Assembly: GCA_963920635.1 (NCBI GenBank)
Contig: OY987298.1
Location: forward strand, 57,453,949 to 57,517,948
DNA: 64,000 bases
Direction of reading: 5' to 3'
DNA from: Pseudeuparius sepicola
Taxonomy: Eukaryota > Arthropoda > Insecta > Coleoptera > Anthribidae
Shown here: in pieces, positions 1 to 10,428 of the stretch
How positions within the stretch are numbered: position 1 is the stretch's first letter
Layout of the letters: each line of letters begins with the position of its first letter
Notes under the pieces: model-generated
Databases searched by the model: none
The model's input: only the letters and a program-made list of their open reading frames with translations
What the model was told of the DNA's origin: nothing
Program-made: the position numbers and the translations under genes

Positions 1-584
1 TAATTGTACGTAACTAGTAAGGTTTTCCCTAGAAGTCCAAAAAATGTCATAATGCGCAAAAATAATCTGGTAACGTTTTACCCAGAAAAACAATAAACAG
101 AATACAGCTGGTGATCTCCCAGTGTCCCAATAATCAAAATACAAAAAGCACAAGTAGTAAAGTTTTCCCTACCTAGCAAAATTCACAATAAACGCAAAGC
201 GCAAGACATAAATTAGCAGGAGGATATCCTGAAAATAGGGTATAAAAGAAAAAAAAAATACTAAAGGTAAAAGAGATAATTTCAAAATTTCAAAAGACAC
301 CAGAAATAATATGAAATAAATGTCAGAATAAATAGCAAAAAAAAAACAGGCTTGTCAAAGCTATTGATTTGGTTAGGCTTGATGTTCTGCCAACCTTACT
401 TACTCACTCTATAGAAAATCAGATAATAAGTCCTTTTGCTAATTACTATTATAGGGGTATTGTAAAGTAACCTTGAAAATGTTTCAAGTAAATAAAGCTC
501 CCACCACTAAAAACCCATAGCAACATATTCTAGAATGATGTTCGTCTAGGATATGTCACTCCAAAAAAAAATTATTTTTAATAT
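1..584 (-). other. 3' region of a Ty3/gypsy element, no gene
   Basis: AT-rich sequence downstream (in minus-strand sense) of the pol stop codon. It should hold the polypurine tract and the start of the 3' LTR. I could not match any part of it to the 5' LTR end near 5236, so the 3' LTR probably lies mostly to the left of the window. No convincing coding sequence is present. Confidence 0.4.
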
Positions 585-3116
585 TTAACTTGCCTCGTCA
601 TCAGAATGTTCACTCGAAAGGTCGTCCGAATCCAGGTCTGAATGATAATCCACAGCGAAATTAGGCTTTAAATCTTTAATATGAAATTTACCAAGACAGT
701 TACCGTCTCTATCCTTAAGTTGGTAAACCAATGGCGACATCACTTTATCAACAATACAAGGAACGTATTTAGGAGCTAATTTAGCTGAATAATCATTTGG
801 GGCGCTAGACAACGTAAAATTTTTCTTCCACACCCAGTCACCAACGTGAAATTGTAATGGACGCTTCCTTAAATTATAATACTTAGCATTTCGATTGTAA
901 GCTTGCTTTAGTTTATTTCTAACATCCTCATATATTTTTGGAAATTGTTGCAAGTCATCAATTAACTGATTTTTATTAGTTATCTCAGGAACATTATTTT
1001 CATTTTCAGCTATTTTTCCATAATAATCTCCAGAAATTGGAATATTACGTCCGAACATTAGGAAGGAAGGGGAATACTCAGTTGCGTCATGTCTGGCTAA
1101 CCTTATTGCTTGAGCAATTTTAAAGATATCTACGTCCCATGTTTTGTGATTTTCGTGGATATAAGATCTCAAAGCAGTGACTATAACTCGGTTCACTCGT
1201 TCAGTGTGGTTCACCTGAGCGTGGTATCTCGCGTTATAATAAATCTTTTGAACCCTGTAATCAGCCATTAATTTCTTAAAATCATTACTAGTAAATTGTG
1301 TCCCATTGTCACAACAAAAAATCTGTGGAACGCCATATACAAGAAATACTTGATTTTCAACAAACTTGGTTATTGCTCTAGTGGTAGCCTTAGATAGAGG
1401 GTGGATCAAAACATACTTGGTAAACCAATCTACAATAACAAATAAATATTGATTGCCATTTTTTGACCTGGGGTATGGACCTAGAAGATCTGCAGATATC
1501 ATTTGAAAAGGAAAATTAATGTTTCTATAAGAACCCATCAAACCAGCACGAGTGGTGTTTGGACTTTTGTTCGCCGCACAAACAGGGCATTTCCGGACGT
1601 ATCGGTACACGTCATTACGTATGCCAGTCCAATAATAAAGTTCCAAAACTCTGGCTAACGTTTTTGACACGCCAAAATGTCCACTTGTGGGATCGTCATG
1701 GTACATACGAAGTACTTCCTGACGGTTTGGTGTGGGAACTACTATTTTCCATTCAGAGCAATTGCTAACCAAAGGAGTCTTAAAAAATATATGTTTATAC
1801 AAAATATTGTCCTTAACCTGAAACGTTGGATATTTATCCGGATTGTCTTGAACTTTTTTAATTAAAGATTGATACCATTTACAAGGCTGGAAACTAGTGA
1901 CATTTAGAACAGCTAACTCAGAAGTACTACGAGATAAAGCGTCAGCAACTACCATGGTCGAACCTTTTCTATGGACTATAGTGAAATCAAACTGGGACAT
2001 TTTGACAGCCCATCTGGCTAATCTACCAGCAGGATTAGATAATTTTTTAAGCCAAATTAAAGAAGCATGGTCAGTTTCTACAGTAAAATGCGTACCCTCG
2101 ATATAACTGCGAAACTTCTCCAAACCGAATAAAACCCCCAAACACTCTTTTTCAGTTACAGTGTATTTCCTTTCACATTTATTCAAGGTGCGACTCGCGT
2201 ATGCCACAGGGTGTTCCATACCATCCGATTTTTGGTATAATACAGCACCAAGACCACTATCACTAGCATCGGTCTGAATTATAAACGGTTCGTCAAATTG
2301 GGGTGCAGCTAAAACGGGACTGGTAGTAAGGCATCTTTTAACCTTTTCAAAGGCATTTTCTGCAGACTCTGTCCATTTAATCGGTTGACCTTTCTTTCGT
2401 CCATGAAGCAAATCAGTGATAGGCGAAGCTATTGAGCTAAAATTCTTAATGAACCTACGATAGTAGCTTACTAGACCTATAAATCTTTTAATTTGAGTTG
2501 TGCTTTTGGGCGTTGGAAAATTCAAAACTGACTCTACTTTCTCTGGACTTGTTCTTAAGCCGTCTTTATCGACCAAAAAATCTAAGTAAGTAAGTGAAGG
2601 GCGACAGAATTCGCACTTGTCCATATTGACAGTTAAATTGGCATCTTTTAAACGGTGAAAAATTTTTGTTAAAACATTAATATGAGTTGAAAAATCGGGT
2701 GTAGCAACGATAATGCCATCTAAATAAACAAAAGCAAAAGGTTCAAGACTCGGGTCGATAACCTGATTCATTAAACGCATCATAGTTTGAGGAGAATTTG
2801 AAAGGCCAAATGGCATAACCTTAAATTGGAAAACACCTCTTCCCTGCACTATAAAAGCTGTTTTTGGACGGGAGGATTGCTCTAAAGGTATTTGATAAAA
2901 GGCCTTACGTAGGTCAATAGATGTTAAATACTTGGCATCGCGTAATTTGTTCAAAATGTTGTCGATTAATGGTAAAGGATATGAATCTTTGACAGTGAGT
3001 TCGTTTAACTTACGACCATCAAAACAAACACGATATTCGCCTGATTTCTTCGTAACTAACCATAAAGGGCTAGACCATGGTGACTGTGACGGTTCAATTA
3101 TCCCAAGTCTAAGCAA
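585..3116 (-). CDS. Ty3/gypsy pol: reverse transcriptase, RNase H, integrase (defective)
   Basis: The 843-residue frame carries the core of an LTR-retrotransposon polyprotein. Reverse transcriptase occupies roughly residues 1-200 (motifs LTSIDLRKAFYQ and MPFGLSNSP), RNase H about 280-400 (TDASDSGLGAVLYQ, TDHASL), and integrase about 470-700 with an HHCC zinc region (KCPVCAANK) and a D,D,E core (ADLLGPYP, CCDNGTQF, NHTERVNR). The reverse transcriptase catalytic box, normally YxDD, reads YLDG at residues 131-134, so one of the two metal-binding aspartates is lost. The frame opens directly at the SPWSSP motif. The usual stretch of about 100 residues between protease and reverse transcriptase is missing, which points to an internal deletion at about 3100-3120. 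The element is very unlikely to be active. Family assignment is secure; the clade is not determined. Confidence 0.93.
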   Translation of the reverse strand: MLRLGIIEPSQSPWSSPLWLVTKKSGEYRVCFDGRKLNELTVKDSYPLPLIDNILNKLRDAKYLTSIDLRKAFYQIPLEQSSRPKTAFIVQGRGVFQFKVMPFGLSNSPQTMMRLMNQVIDPSLEPFAFVYLDGIIVATPDFSTHINVLTKIFHRLKDANLTVNMDKCEFCRPSLTYLDFLVDKDGLRTSPEKVESVLNFPTPKSTTQIKRFIGLVSYYRRFIKNFSSIASPITDLLHGRKKGQPIKWTESAENAFEKVKRCLTTSPVLAAPQFDEPFIIQTDASDSGLGAVLYQKSDGMEHPVAYASRTLNKCERKYTVTEKECLGVLFGLEKFRSYIEGTHFTVETDHASLIWLKKLSNPAGRLARWAVKMSQFDFTIVHRKGSTMVVADALSRSTSELAVLNVTSFQPCKWYQSLIKKVQDNPDKYPTFQVKDNILYKHIFFKTPLVSNCSEWKIVVPTPNRQEVLRMYHDDPTSGHFGVSKTLARVLELYYWTGIRNDVYRYVRKCPVCAANKSPNTTRAGLMGSYRNINFPFQMISADLLGPYPRSKNGNQYLFVIVDWFTKYVLIHPLSKATTRAITKFVENQVFLVYGVPQIFCCDNGTQFTSNDFKKLMADYRVQKIYYNARYHAQVNHTERVNRVIVTALRSYIHENHKTWDVDIFKIAQAIRLARHDATEYSPSFLMFGRNIPISGDYYGKIAENENNVPEITNKNQLIDDLQQFPKIYEDVRNKLKQAYNRNAKYYNLRKRPLQFHVGDWVWKKNFTLSSAPNDYSAKLAPKYVPCIVDKVMSPLVYQLKDRDGNCLGKFHIKDLKPNFAVDYHSDLDSDDLSSEHSDDEAS

Positions 3117-3823
3117 GTCTGCTGATCACCAGATAATTCGGATACAGGTTGAATAGTATTTACTGTTGAAATATTTGGACGGTTTGGTTCAGGTAAAGAA
3201 TAAGTCGAATCACCATAATTAATATTAAATTTAAAAGCTTTTAGGGCGTCCATACCCAAAATAAATTCGTGCATAAGTGAAGGGATAACTAAAACAGGTA
3301 TACGTCTGGTTTGATTGTTCAATTTTAATGGCAAACAAACATAACCTCGAAAATCGATAGGAAAACCATCAGCGAGGGAGACACTTGTGGCATCGTCAGT
3401 ATAAAGTTTAATATTATTTTTACGCAAGAATTCAATACTACCGGAACCTAAAATTGTGGCATTTGAGCCATCTTCTACCAACGCAAGGAACTTATGACCA
3501 TAAATTGAAATAGGGATGTAGTTACGATTATCTTGACTCTTTTTAGAAAAAAGGGAATTAATATTATATTTAACTGGCTTGACTTCTAGAAACTTGCGAA
3601 CTACCTCACGCCATTTTTCCCAATCAAGATCCCTTAGTTCCGTCGTTGGTTTGTGGTCTCTTTGGACTGATTGTTGTGATTGTTGTTGTTTGTTCTGGTT
3701 GACGAAGTATCTAGATTTTGTGAACTTCGAAAACTTCCGGGATTTTGAGTATTTTGGCCAGTGACTGCTCGAACGGTACCGCCACTGGCGCGTGTCACGT
3801 TTTTTGAATGACAATTTTGACAC
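3098..3823 (-). CDS. Ty3/gypsy protease region (altered active site)
   Basis: A 241-residue frame overlaps the end of gag in another frame and runs into the start of pol. Residues about 103-210 look like a retropepsin: a strand ending in ALVEDGSNATILG, and the later hydrophobic segment HEFILGMDAL that matches the usual ILGxD motif. The active-site triplet, normally DTG or DSG, reads EDG at residues 117-119, so the catalytic aspartate is replaced. The N-terminal part is basic and Gln/Ser-rich and may be a frameshifted gag tail. It belongs to the same minus-strand element as the neighbouring gag and pol frames. The change in the active site fits the other damage in this copy. Confidence 0.8.
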   Translation of the reverse strand: MSKLSFKKRDTRQWRYRSSSHWPKYSKSRKFSKFTKSRYFVNQNKQQQSQQSVQRDHKPTTELRDLDWEKWREVVRKFLEVKPVKYNINSLFSKKSQDNRNYIPISIYGHKFLALVEDGSNATILGSGSIEFLRKNNIKLYTDDATSVSLADGFPIDFRGYVCLPLKLNNQTRRIPVLVIPSLMHEFILGMDALKAFKFNINYGDSTYSLPEPNRPNISTVNTIQPVSELSGDQQTCLDLG

Positions 3824-5016
3824 TTATTCCTAGTGGTATTTTTTGCTCCACAAGAGTAACAAAAAATATTTCTTGGTCGCGTGCAATCCCAACAAACATG
3901 TCCATTTTGATCACAATTCCAACAGCGAATATCAGAAATTACATTTACATTATGCGAGTTGTTTCGAGAGGTAAAATTTTGACGACTGGATGGCGGTAAA
4001 CAACTTAAGTCTGGCTCCAGTAGGCCAGATGTACGAGAAGGTGGGGTATGATACCTTTCGGACCAAGAAAGTGATTCTTCGATTCTCTTACATAAGGTAG
4101 AAAGCTCTGAAATGGTCTTAATTTCATGTAATGCCAAATGGGAAATAAAATGAGGCAAAAGATTCCTCCTAATTTGCGTTACGATGGAAATCTCATCGGG
4201 TAATTTAGTAAGTCTCTTAAAAAGACCTTCCATAACGGTAATAAAAAGTGATACACGTTCATGAGAACCTTGTGTTCTATTTTTTATTTCCTCCATTAAA
4301 TCATAATCGTAATGGTAAGGTAAAAAATCTTCTTTAAGTTTTTGCACTAACTCATCCCAAGTGTTAACTCTATTTTTATTATTGGCATACCAAGTCCAAG
4401 CTTGTCCCTTGAAAAGGTCACACGCCGAAGAAAATAATTCAGATTTTGTGACTCCACGAGCCTCTCGCAATAACTCAACTTTTTCCAGAAAAGAAAGAAG
4501 AGATTCCTGACTGGTGGCAGCAAAAGATAAGTTCCATTTATGTGCAGAAATTGACCTTGAGGCAGATGGCAAGGTCATAATAGCATGTTCGGTAGGAGTA
4601 GATGCCACAGGCAAAGACTCAACTGTTTTTGAAGCAAACTCTCCTTCGAGATCGATTAATTTTAATTTGAACGCTGCCACTTGACTGTCATCGTCTGCAG
4701 TCTCGGCATTCATGTGTGAAATTCTATTTGAAAGATGGTTAAGTCTCGAATCAATCCTACGATAAGAAGCATCACCTTTGGTCCCAGAGAAACTAGAAAT
4801 AATAGTCACCAAATCGGAATAAGAATTTAAAAACTGTTTGACATCATCAGCAAAAGGAATCGGGTTGGCTATGTTCGCAAAACTCCTATTAGAAGCTTCT
4901 TGGTGCAAAACGCCTCTCAAACGTTTACGTTTGGTTTCTACATTGCCGGTAGCATCTATACCTCGAACTTTAAGTTCATAAGTGAGTTCAGGTTCTTTCA
5001 AGTTATTAGGCTCCAT
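3634..5016 (-). CDS. Ty3/gypsy gag (nucleocapsid with zinc knuckle)
   Basis: This 460-residue frame is the gag of the same minus-strand element. The N-terminus (about residues 11-37) resembles a SAP-like helix-turn-helix (LTYELKVRGIDATGN). Residues about 160-320 form the capsid-like retrotransposon gag domain (FKGQAWTWY, FLPYHYDYDLMEEI). A CCHC zinc knuckle, CWNCDQNGHVCWDC, lies at 365-378. A second knuckle near 386-399 (CYSCGAKNTTRNKC) has threonine where histidine is expected and is probably dead. The tail is Asn/Ser/Thr-rich. The start is the first Met, about 220 bases inside the LTR end. Gag overlaps the protease frame by 190 bases, as expected for programmed frameshifting, but I could not single out a slippery site. 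Confidence 0.88.
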   Translation of the reverse strand: MEPNNLKEPELTYELKVRGIDATGNVETKRKRLRGVLHQEASNRSFANIANPIPFADDVKQFLNSYSDLVTIISSFSGTKGDASYRRIDSRLNHLSNRISHMNAETADDDSQVAAFKLKLIDLEGEFASKTVESLPVASTPTEHAIMTLPSASRSISAHKWNLSFAATSQESLLSFLEKVELLREARGVTKSELFSSACDLFKGQAWTWYANNKNRVNTWDELVQKLKEDFLPYHYDYDLMEEIKNRTQGSHERVSLFITVMEGLFKRLTKLPDEISIVTQIRRNLLPHFISHLALHEIKTISELSTLCKRIEESLSWSERYHTPPSRTSGLLEPDLSCLPPSSRQNFTSRNNSHNVNVISDIRCWNCDQNGHVCWDCTRPRNIFCYSCGAKNTTRNKCQNCHSKNVTRASGGTVRAVTGQNTQNPGSFRSSQNLDTSSTRTNNNNHNNQSKETTNQRRN

Positions 5017-5209
5017 ATTAATAAAAGTAAAAAAAATTCAGATACCAAAAAAATCTCAGAACACTATACAGTTCCAGGAAATCAAGAAAAAATTCAAAAA
5101 AGAAAAAATCAACAAGAAACTTTCAAAGTGGTAATCAAAAATTCCAAGTCAAGAATAAACTTCTAAGCTTTTATTTGAACTCCAAAAACTTCTGAACTCA
5201 GCAAAAATC

Positions 5210-5235
5210 GGGCCCCACGAATGGTTACGCCAAAT
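5210..5235 (-). promoter_or_regulatory. Primer-binding site next to the 5' LTR
   Basis: Read on the minus strand, the LTR appears to end in CATACA and is followed by ATT and then TGGCGTAACCATTCGTGGGG, a TGG-initial sequence typical of a tRNA primer-binding site. The errantivirus-like element at 14618 has the same layout (ACA, ATT, TGGTGTCAG). I did not assign the tRNA. Confidence 0.5.
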
Positions 5236-5480
5236 TGTATGACTAAACGGCTCTGATTTTTGGTAGCCAGATAATTATACTTTTTTTTATAACACCCAAA
5301 CTGAGTATAGAAGATGGATCTCAAATAAAACAAGACAATAAAAAAAATACCAGATTTAATGGTTATCTTTATGAACCACGTCTTACAAGTCTGTAGGAAA
5401 TCGCTCAGCTTTTTACAACAAAAAAATTAGGTAAAATTATCGTTTAAAAGTTCGTTATATAAGTTTGTACTTGTTAGAAC
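5236..5480 (-). repeat. 3' part of the 5' LTR of the minus-strand Ty3/gypsy element
   Basis: The LTR's inner edge is at about 5236. A TATA-like sequence CTTATATAACG (minus strand) at about 5453-5463 lies about 220 bases upstream of that edge and is a plausible core promoter. The far (U3) edge was not found because no second copy is in the window; the LTR could extend past 6 kb. Confidence 0.4.
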
Positions 5481-7226
5481 AGTCGACACCTTAAAGGTTC
5501 TTTGGAATTTTCGACTAGCACTGCTTTTGGAGGATACCTCGAATATTGTGGACGATAGGTAGCTGCACAGCCACACGTCACCCAGACTCCTTTGAATACG
5601 GTGTGCACTTCCACAGCTAGCTCTCGCTGGAGGCAGGTCGTGAGTTTTGAGTGGGGTTCGGTGATGTGCTGCGACAGGTACCAATATAGTACGATCGTGG
5701 TTGGTTGGTGGTAGTGTTGGTATGCGTAGTCCTTCCTTTGTTGGTGTGGTTACATGTAAAAAGAAATCAAAACCACAGTGTCTGTTCTAACACTCAGAAA
5801 ATAAGCCGGTGGCTTTTACAAAGATCAACTAGGTGCTATACCTATTTAATAATGGTGAAATTTTTATATTATAATAATACAACTGTGCACAGTGACAGCT
5901 TAAGAAATTTCCAACAAACTATAACTATACGAAAAACGACAATCAAATGGTGATATTCCTGACTTGAGAAAAGTGATTAAAACATGATGCAGTACAAAAG
6001 CTTGTACTGCTATATTGTACAATAAGAACTTGATTTCCTTGACACTTAATAAAAAAAACAAATATGTAATCGCTTTTAATATAAAAAATTACTGAAATTT
6101 GATCAGCAGATAACAAAAAAATTCAGGCTTCTTCTCTACTCAAAACATTAATAAGAATATAAAAAAAACAATCTGTCATTTAAACAACAAGGCTGCGGCA
6201 CTCAAAAAGCGGCTGATTTAGTGTAAAAGAATAATAATAATGCTCCGAGCTAATCAACTATTTTTACCGTGTGCTACTGACTCGAAAACGGTGAGTTCCT
6301 TTCACCATAAAATTTAATATTAAAATAACAATAATAACGGTCTGATAAGGCGATCAGCCAATAGCTAGTGGTTCCCAAAGGCACAGTCGATCTGGTAGTG
6401 AGATATTTTTCGCAAAGACGGCAAAGCCAATATTCAAAAAAAATGAAAAATCGAAAAATACTCACCCCAAACCGCGGTGTCGTCGCAGCCAGAACCAAAC
6501 GCTATCAACCTTCGCTTCTCAGCCTTCAACGGTGTCCTCGAGACCGCTTGGTCCGTGGAAAACCTAACACCACCGACGAAACTCCGGCGTGGTCACATGA
6601 AAAATAACAGAAAACCAAAATATCAGCCTAGCACGCAAAACTTAATGATAACAGTCTTTTTTACACTAAATCACGCTAGTAAAAGATGAAACCCATGCAC
6701 GATGAACAAAGATTGAAAATTCCGAAGGAAAAATCAAACGTGCATAAGCTGAATCAGTACCGCACTTGTTGTCTCGACGACGAGCAGAGAGGAAAAAGCC
6801 AGCGGAAATTGTCTGTCACTCCCACCTATCCTTGTGATTTCCAGACCACCAAAACAATAAAGGTTAGGTTCGTCTTCTTCAAGCAACCAACATATTATTT
6901 GAGGCCTTTGCTCTTATACATACCTCATAAATTTCAATTTGTTAATTATATGAATTTGTTTGAGGCTAAATTAGAAAGGCAAAGAACAACGTACCTGTAT
7001 ATGAATAAACTTGTGAAATTTGTAAATTCCAGGTATTACGGATACTTTCCTTCACTGTGTATGGCTGGTTGCCTAATGGTGGCGGTAAATTGTGGTTCAA
7101 AATCCACGGTATATCGGGAGAGTCAAAAGGTTATTACCGTAGTAACGAAAGTTAGCATAAATTTCGTTACAACATTTTTGATTATGTACATAAGCCTGTA
7201 AAGCCGAGAAATTAAAAATGTAAGGA
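5481..7226. other. No supported gene; probable LTR and flanking DNA
   Basis: AT-rich DNA that probably contains the rest of the 5' LTR (U3) and flanking genomic sequence. A 171-codon plus-strand open frame at 6686-7201 has no recognisable domain and no splice context, so I do not call it a gene. Confidence 0.3.
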
Positions 7227-7415
7227 ATGATTTGTTGTGAAGCTGTCTGCTAGGCAAAGGCACAGGGTGAAGATACGATGTTTCTTAGATTCCCGAAGGG
7301 ATCCACAAATATATAAGGAATGGGTTTGAAGATGCTAAAGTACAAATTTTCACCGAAAAATAAACGCATTTGTAGTAGACACTTTCATAAGCGCAAGGTT
7401 TTGAAAATGAAATGA
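7227..7415 (+). pseudogene. Degraded THAP-domain exon
   Basis: A short decayed reading frame has the spacing of a THAP zinc-coordinating DNA-binding domain (C-x2-4-C ... C-x2-H). It begins M-I-C-C-E-A-V-C, continues after a stop codon with TMFLRFPKG (the conserved F.FP motif), loses frame around the expected tryptophan (KEWV in the next frame), and ends with KNKRICSRHFHKRKVLK, the C-x2-H half. At least two in-frame stops separate the blocks. No transposon ends were identified around it. THAP domains occur in P-element transposases and in many host regulators; this one is a relic. Confidence 0.6.
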
Positions 7416-9849
7416 AAAGAACATTGTTCGGTACTTGCCCCAGAGAATCAAAAAGACAGGTGAGCATTTTGGACACTTTTGTTTGGGGATTTAATTAATA
7501 AGGAATATTATTTAAGCAATACTGTCTCTGTTATTACTCCACAACTTGGGCGAAGTACAAGAAAGTGTGAGATAAATCGTACGCTACTTCCTCATCTCAA
7601 AGATCAAGACGGACTGCAGAGAGAAACGAAACGAAGCGTATTACAGAAATCAGAAATCTTTAATACTACTTGATAAGAACAAGAATGAAGTAGATTGATG
7701 TTCAGATAGCTAGAGGAATATTTATTTATTTGTCGAGCTTTTTTAAAGTATTGTTATTTTTTTAAGGTATAGAAGAGAATGTTAGTGTGCTACACAGCCA
7801 AATAGAAGTCGCATCTAAAAGTTGTAATCGAAATACCTAAACAAGACTTACTTAAAGGCCTTGCAGGAGGAAAATGATCTGTTAAAACAAAAAAATCTAT
7901 GAATTCGAAGAATGTTCATAACGTCTGGAAAACAATCTCCCTAGTCGTACGAAAAACTCAACTTTTCGACCTTGTATCATAAACTACTGTTATGAGTTGG
8001 AACATCTTACTTTAATAGCATTTTTGTCCCCTTTGTTATTATATATAAGTAAATTAATTAAAATAAGCTGGACTTTTTATAGTAAAATAATAAAATGTAT
8101 GAAATTTATGGTAATCTAATTGACTAGGTTACAAAACATCCTTTTTAAAATATATACTATAGTCGCAACACGTTTGTTGTTTCATAAATTATTGTCGTTA
8201 TCTTCCCTATCTAATATTTACCTTTTCATAAATTAAGTACCTACTTAAATATTTCTATAACGACTATCATGAGTAATAATCCCTGCTACTTATAACCACT
8301 AATTTCACATCCCTTTTTCTTAAATCCATTATGCAAGTAAATTTTAATATAAAAATCCGATATATTGACACTTATTTGGACATTCATCACTGTTTTTCTT
8401 CAAAATAATATCGAAATTGAATTCCTCCACTACAAAAACTTTAGAAAATGACATATCACTTGCTGTTTTCAAATTCACACAATTGCACACCTCTCAACAA
8501 CCCATTATATAATAATATAATACCCTCTGCATTTATTTTTTTGTCAGATTTTCCACAAAAATATAGCTTTTTGGAACATATTTTGTGCCTACACCTACGT
8601 GATTTGTATTATTATGTTTAAAAATCTGCAACAGGGGGAAAATAGTTCATCCTATAATTTTGACATTGTAGGTATTTTAAAAAGGTTTTGCAAATTGTAT
8701 TTTGATAAATCTCTGACATTTACTTTTTTACAATATTATTACAATACTGACAATTCAAAAATTTCATTCCTGTACCTGCATTTAATTTAGTTTAATTAAA
8801 AATTCCATATGTTTGGCTATTCAAGACATGTCTAATATTTGAATTTATATACCGAGTGACGTCATTCCCGCGTTAACTATGATTGGCCAGAAGTTAAGAG
8901 GCAACCTTCTCTCCTCTAGAGATCTTGCTCCACGGCATGGCACTGGAATATCCCTCATACAGCCAAAAAAGAAGTGCCCAATCGCCCCGACACTGCATCC
9001 AATGGCGGCTGCGCGAACAGGTGCGCAGAATTTTCCCGCCATAGAGAGTATTACTGCTGGTTGTTTTATATGCTCTGTCAGTAACTGACATACCAATAAC
9101 CAGAGAGAGAATGAGAATAATACCCCGCTATAACCTATAATAAGTCGCCATTTTTTTTCGTCGAGTGGGGCGACCACAGTCCGTGTAAAACAACAATGAA
9201 ATATGACGTCACGCTCGGGTCTTTATACTCTTTATACCCTGATTTCTGTAAGAAGTCCCGATTTTGTCAGATGACATTCTCCACAAAATCCCTAAGAATT
9301 TTCTGTTAACCATGGGTATAACAGGGGTATATATATGTATCTCAACCCGTTAGTGACGTCACTCATTGATTTTATGATATGAAAATAAATTACCCAAGTG
9401 ATGAGAAAAAAAGAACATAATAAAATAAAAACCCTATTGCAATCACTATTATACCGCTACAAATAAAAATAACTATGACTGCAACTCATTTTAATAATAA
9501 TTTCAATCGTCATGGAAACACTTTCATTTTGGTATTTTGGTATACCTTAATTTTGTGTTTTTCATCTTATAACAATCTAAAATTCTACTGAAAGTTCAAG
9601 CTGTCTCACATCTCACCGGATCAGTATAGGTAGGTAGGTATCTCAATTCGAAAGAATACCACTATTATATAATATTTAATCTGTGGGGTTTATTGATACT
9701 TAGTTAAAAATAACCTAAAAACCGCCAGATCTAGCCTGCTAGCCCTACTTAGCGCTAACCGAAAGCACACACTGCTAGCCCTAAGTTAGCGCAAAAGCGC
9801 TAGCTAGCGCTAGCAAAATAATGTTGCGTCAAACACAACCATTGTGTCG
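7416..9849. other. No supported gene
   Basis: AT-rich intergenic DNA. 8846-9240 is a GC-richer island bounded by inverted sequences around TGACGTCA (near 8857 and 9202), possibly a small MITE. It contains a 110-codon open frame on the minus strand that begins with GTG, not ATG, and has two hydrophobic stretches; I could not relate it to any family. 9738-9825 is unusually rich in GCTAGC/AGCGCT. Confidence 0.3.
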
Positions 9850-9910
9850 GTCCAGCCCAAGAACGGTAGACGTACAGGATTGCTCGATCGGGCAAATCTC
9901 TCCGCCGGCG

Positions 9911-9928
9911 TGACGTCACCGCTAGACT
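9911..9928. promoter_or_regulatory. Subterminal TGACGTCA site, P1 left end
   Basis: TGACGTCACCGCTAGAC sits about 55 bases inside the left end. Inverted counterparts occur near 12085-12106 (P1 right end), 37513 (P2 left) and 39118 (P2 right). The core is a perfect CRE palindrome. Subterminal inverted repeats are known transposase-control sites in P elements; that role here is inferred. Confidence 0.5.
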
Positions 9929-10160
9929 GCTATCTGCTAAGCGCGCCGGGCGCTACCGTTTAAAATATAGAAAGGGTGGGTTTTCTGTGGATGTTCTGTG
10001 TTTTTGAGCTACTTTTGCCAATCCTTTGATTTTTATACACTATTAAGAGTACAGAACTTTTATTTTTTACTTAGAATGTATCAAGACTAAGGGATTAATT
10101 TATAAAATTGCCAATATATGGAATAATTGCATATTGAAGAAAATTTCGAAAATAGTTATT

Positions 10161-10282
10161 TATGTACCAAGGCACTGAAGTTCAACTTTTTATGACTCAT
10201 GTGAAATTTAGTTGCCAAGGCCTCTGGCCGAGGCAAATAAACCACATGAGTCATAAAAAGAACTTCAGTGCCGAGGTACATA
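10161..10282. repeat. 122-bp hairpin repeat with AP-1-like sites
   Basis: Two arms of about 40 bases are near-perfect inverted copies. The left arm runs from TATGTACC to ATGACTCATGTG and the right arm from CACATGAGTCAT to GGTACATA. The loop of about 36 bases itself contains GGCCTCTGGCC. Each arm carries TGACTCA/TGAGTCA, an AP-1-type motif. It lies within P1 and may be a tiny foldback MITE. Confidence 0.6.
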
Positions 10283-10340
10283 TTATATATTTTTTTTAAA
10301 TCGGAAAAAAAAGTTTTATTAGGCAAGAAAATAATAATAA

Positions 10341-10428
10341 GGGATCACCCGTCCACGAACCGACTACGCGCGGCGTTGCTTGACTTTACCGATCGCTCTA
10401 CCTAGGACAAGTATAATGACGTACGGCA
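10341..10428 (-). repeat. 5S rRNA-derived SINE head
   Basis: On the minus strand this segment reads like a diverged 5S rRNA. The stretches AAGTCAAGCAACGCCG and GTGGACGGGTGATCCC correspond to the internal control region and 3' half of eukaryotic 5S RNA, in the right order and spacing, with TCGGT-TCGTGGACGG where 5S has the AGTACTTGGATGG region. It is followed (minus sense) by an AT-rich tail with TTATTATTATT. A 5S-headed SINE (SINE3 type) or a lone 5S pseudogene fits. It lies inside P1. Confidence 0.55.

Noticed and set aside
6686..7201. 171-codon open frame on the plus strand
   Set aside because: No domain, no splice or promoter context, and a mixed basic/hydrophobic composition typical of chance frames in AT-rich DNA.
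8845..9177. 110-codon frame with two hydrophobic stretches
   Set aside because: Starts only at GTG, lies inside a possible small inverted-repeat element, and matches no family I know.
10341..10428. tRNA gene or functional 5S gene
   Set aside because: No tRNA fold was found, and the 5S similarity is too diverged and is followed by a SINE-like tail instead of a clean terminator.
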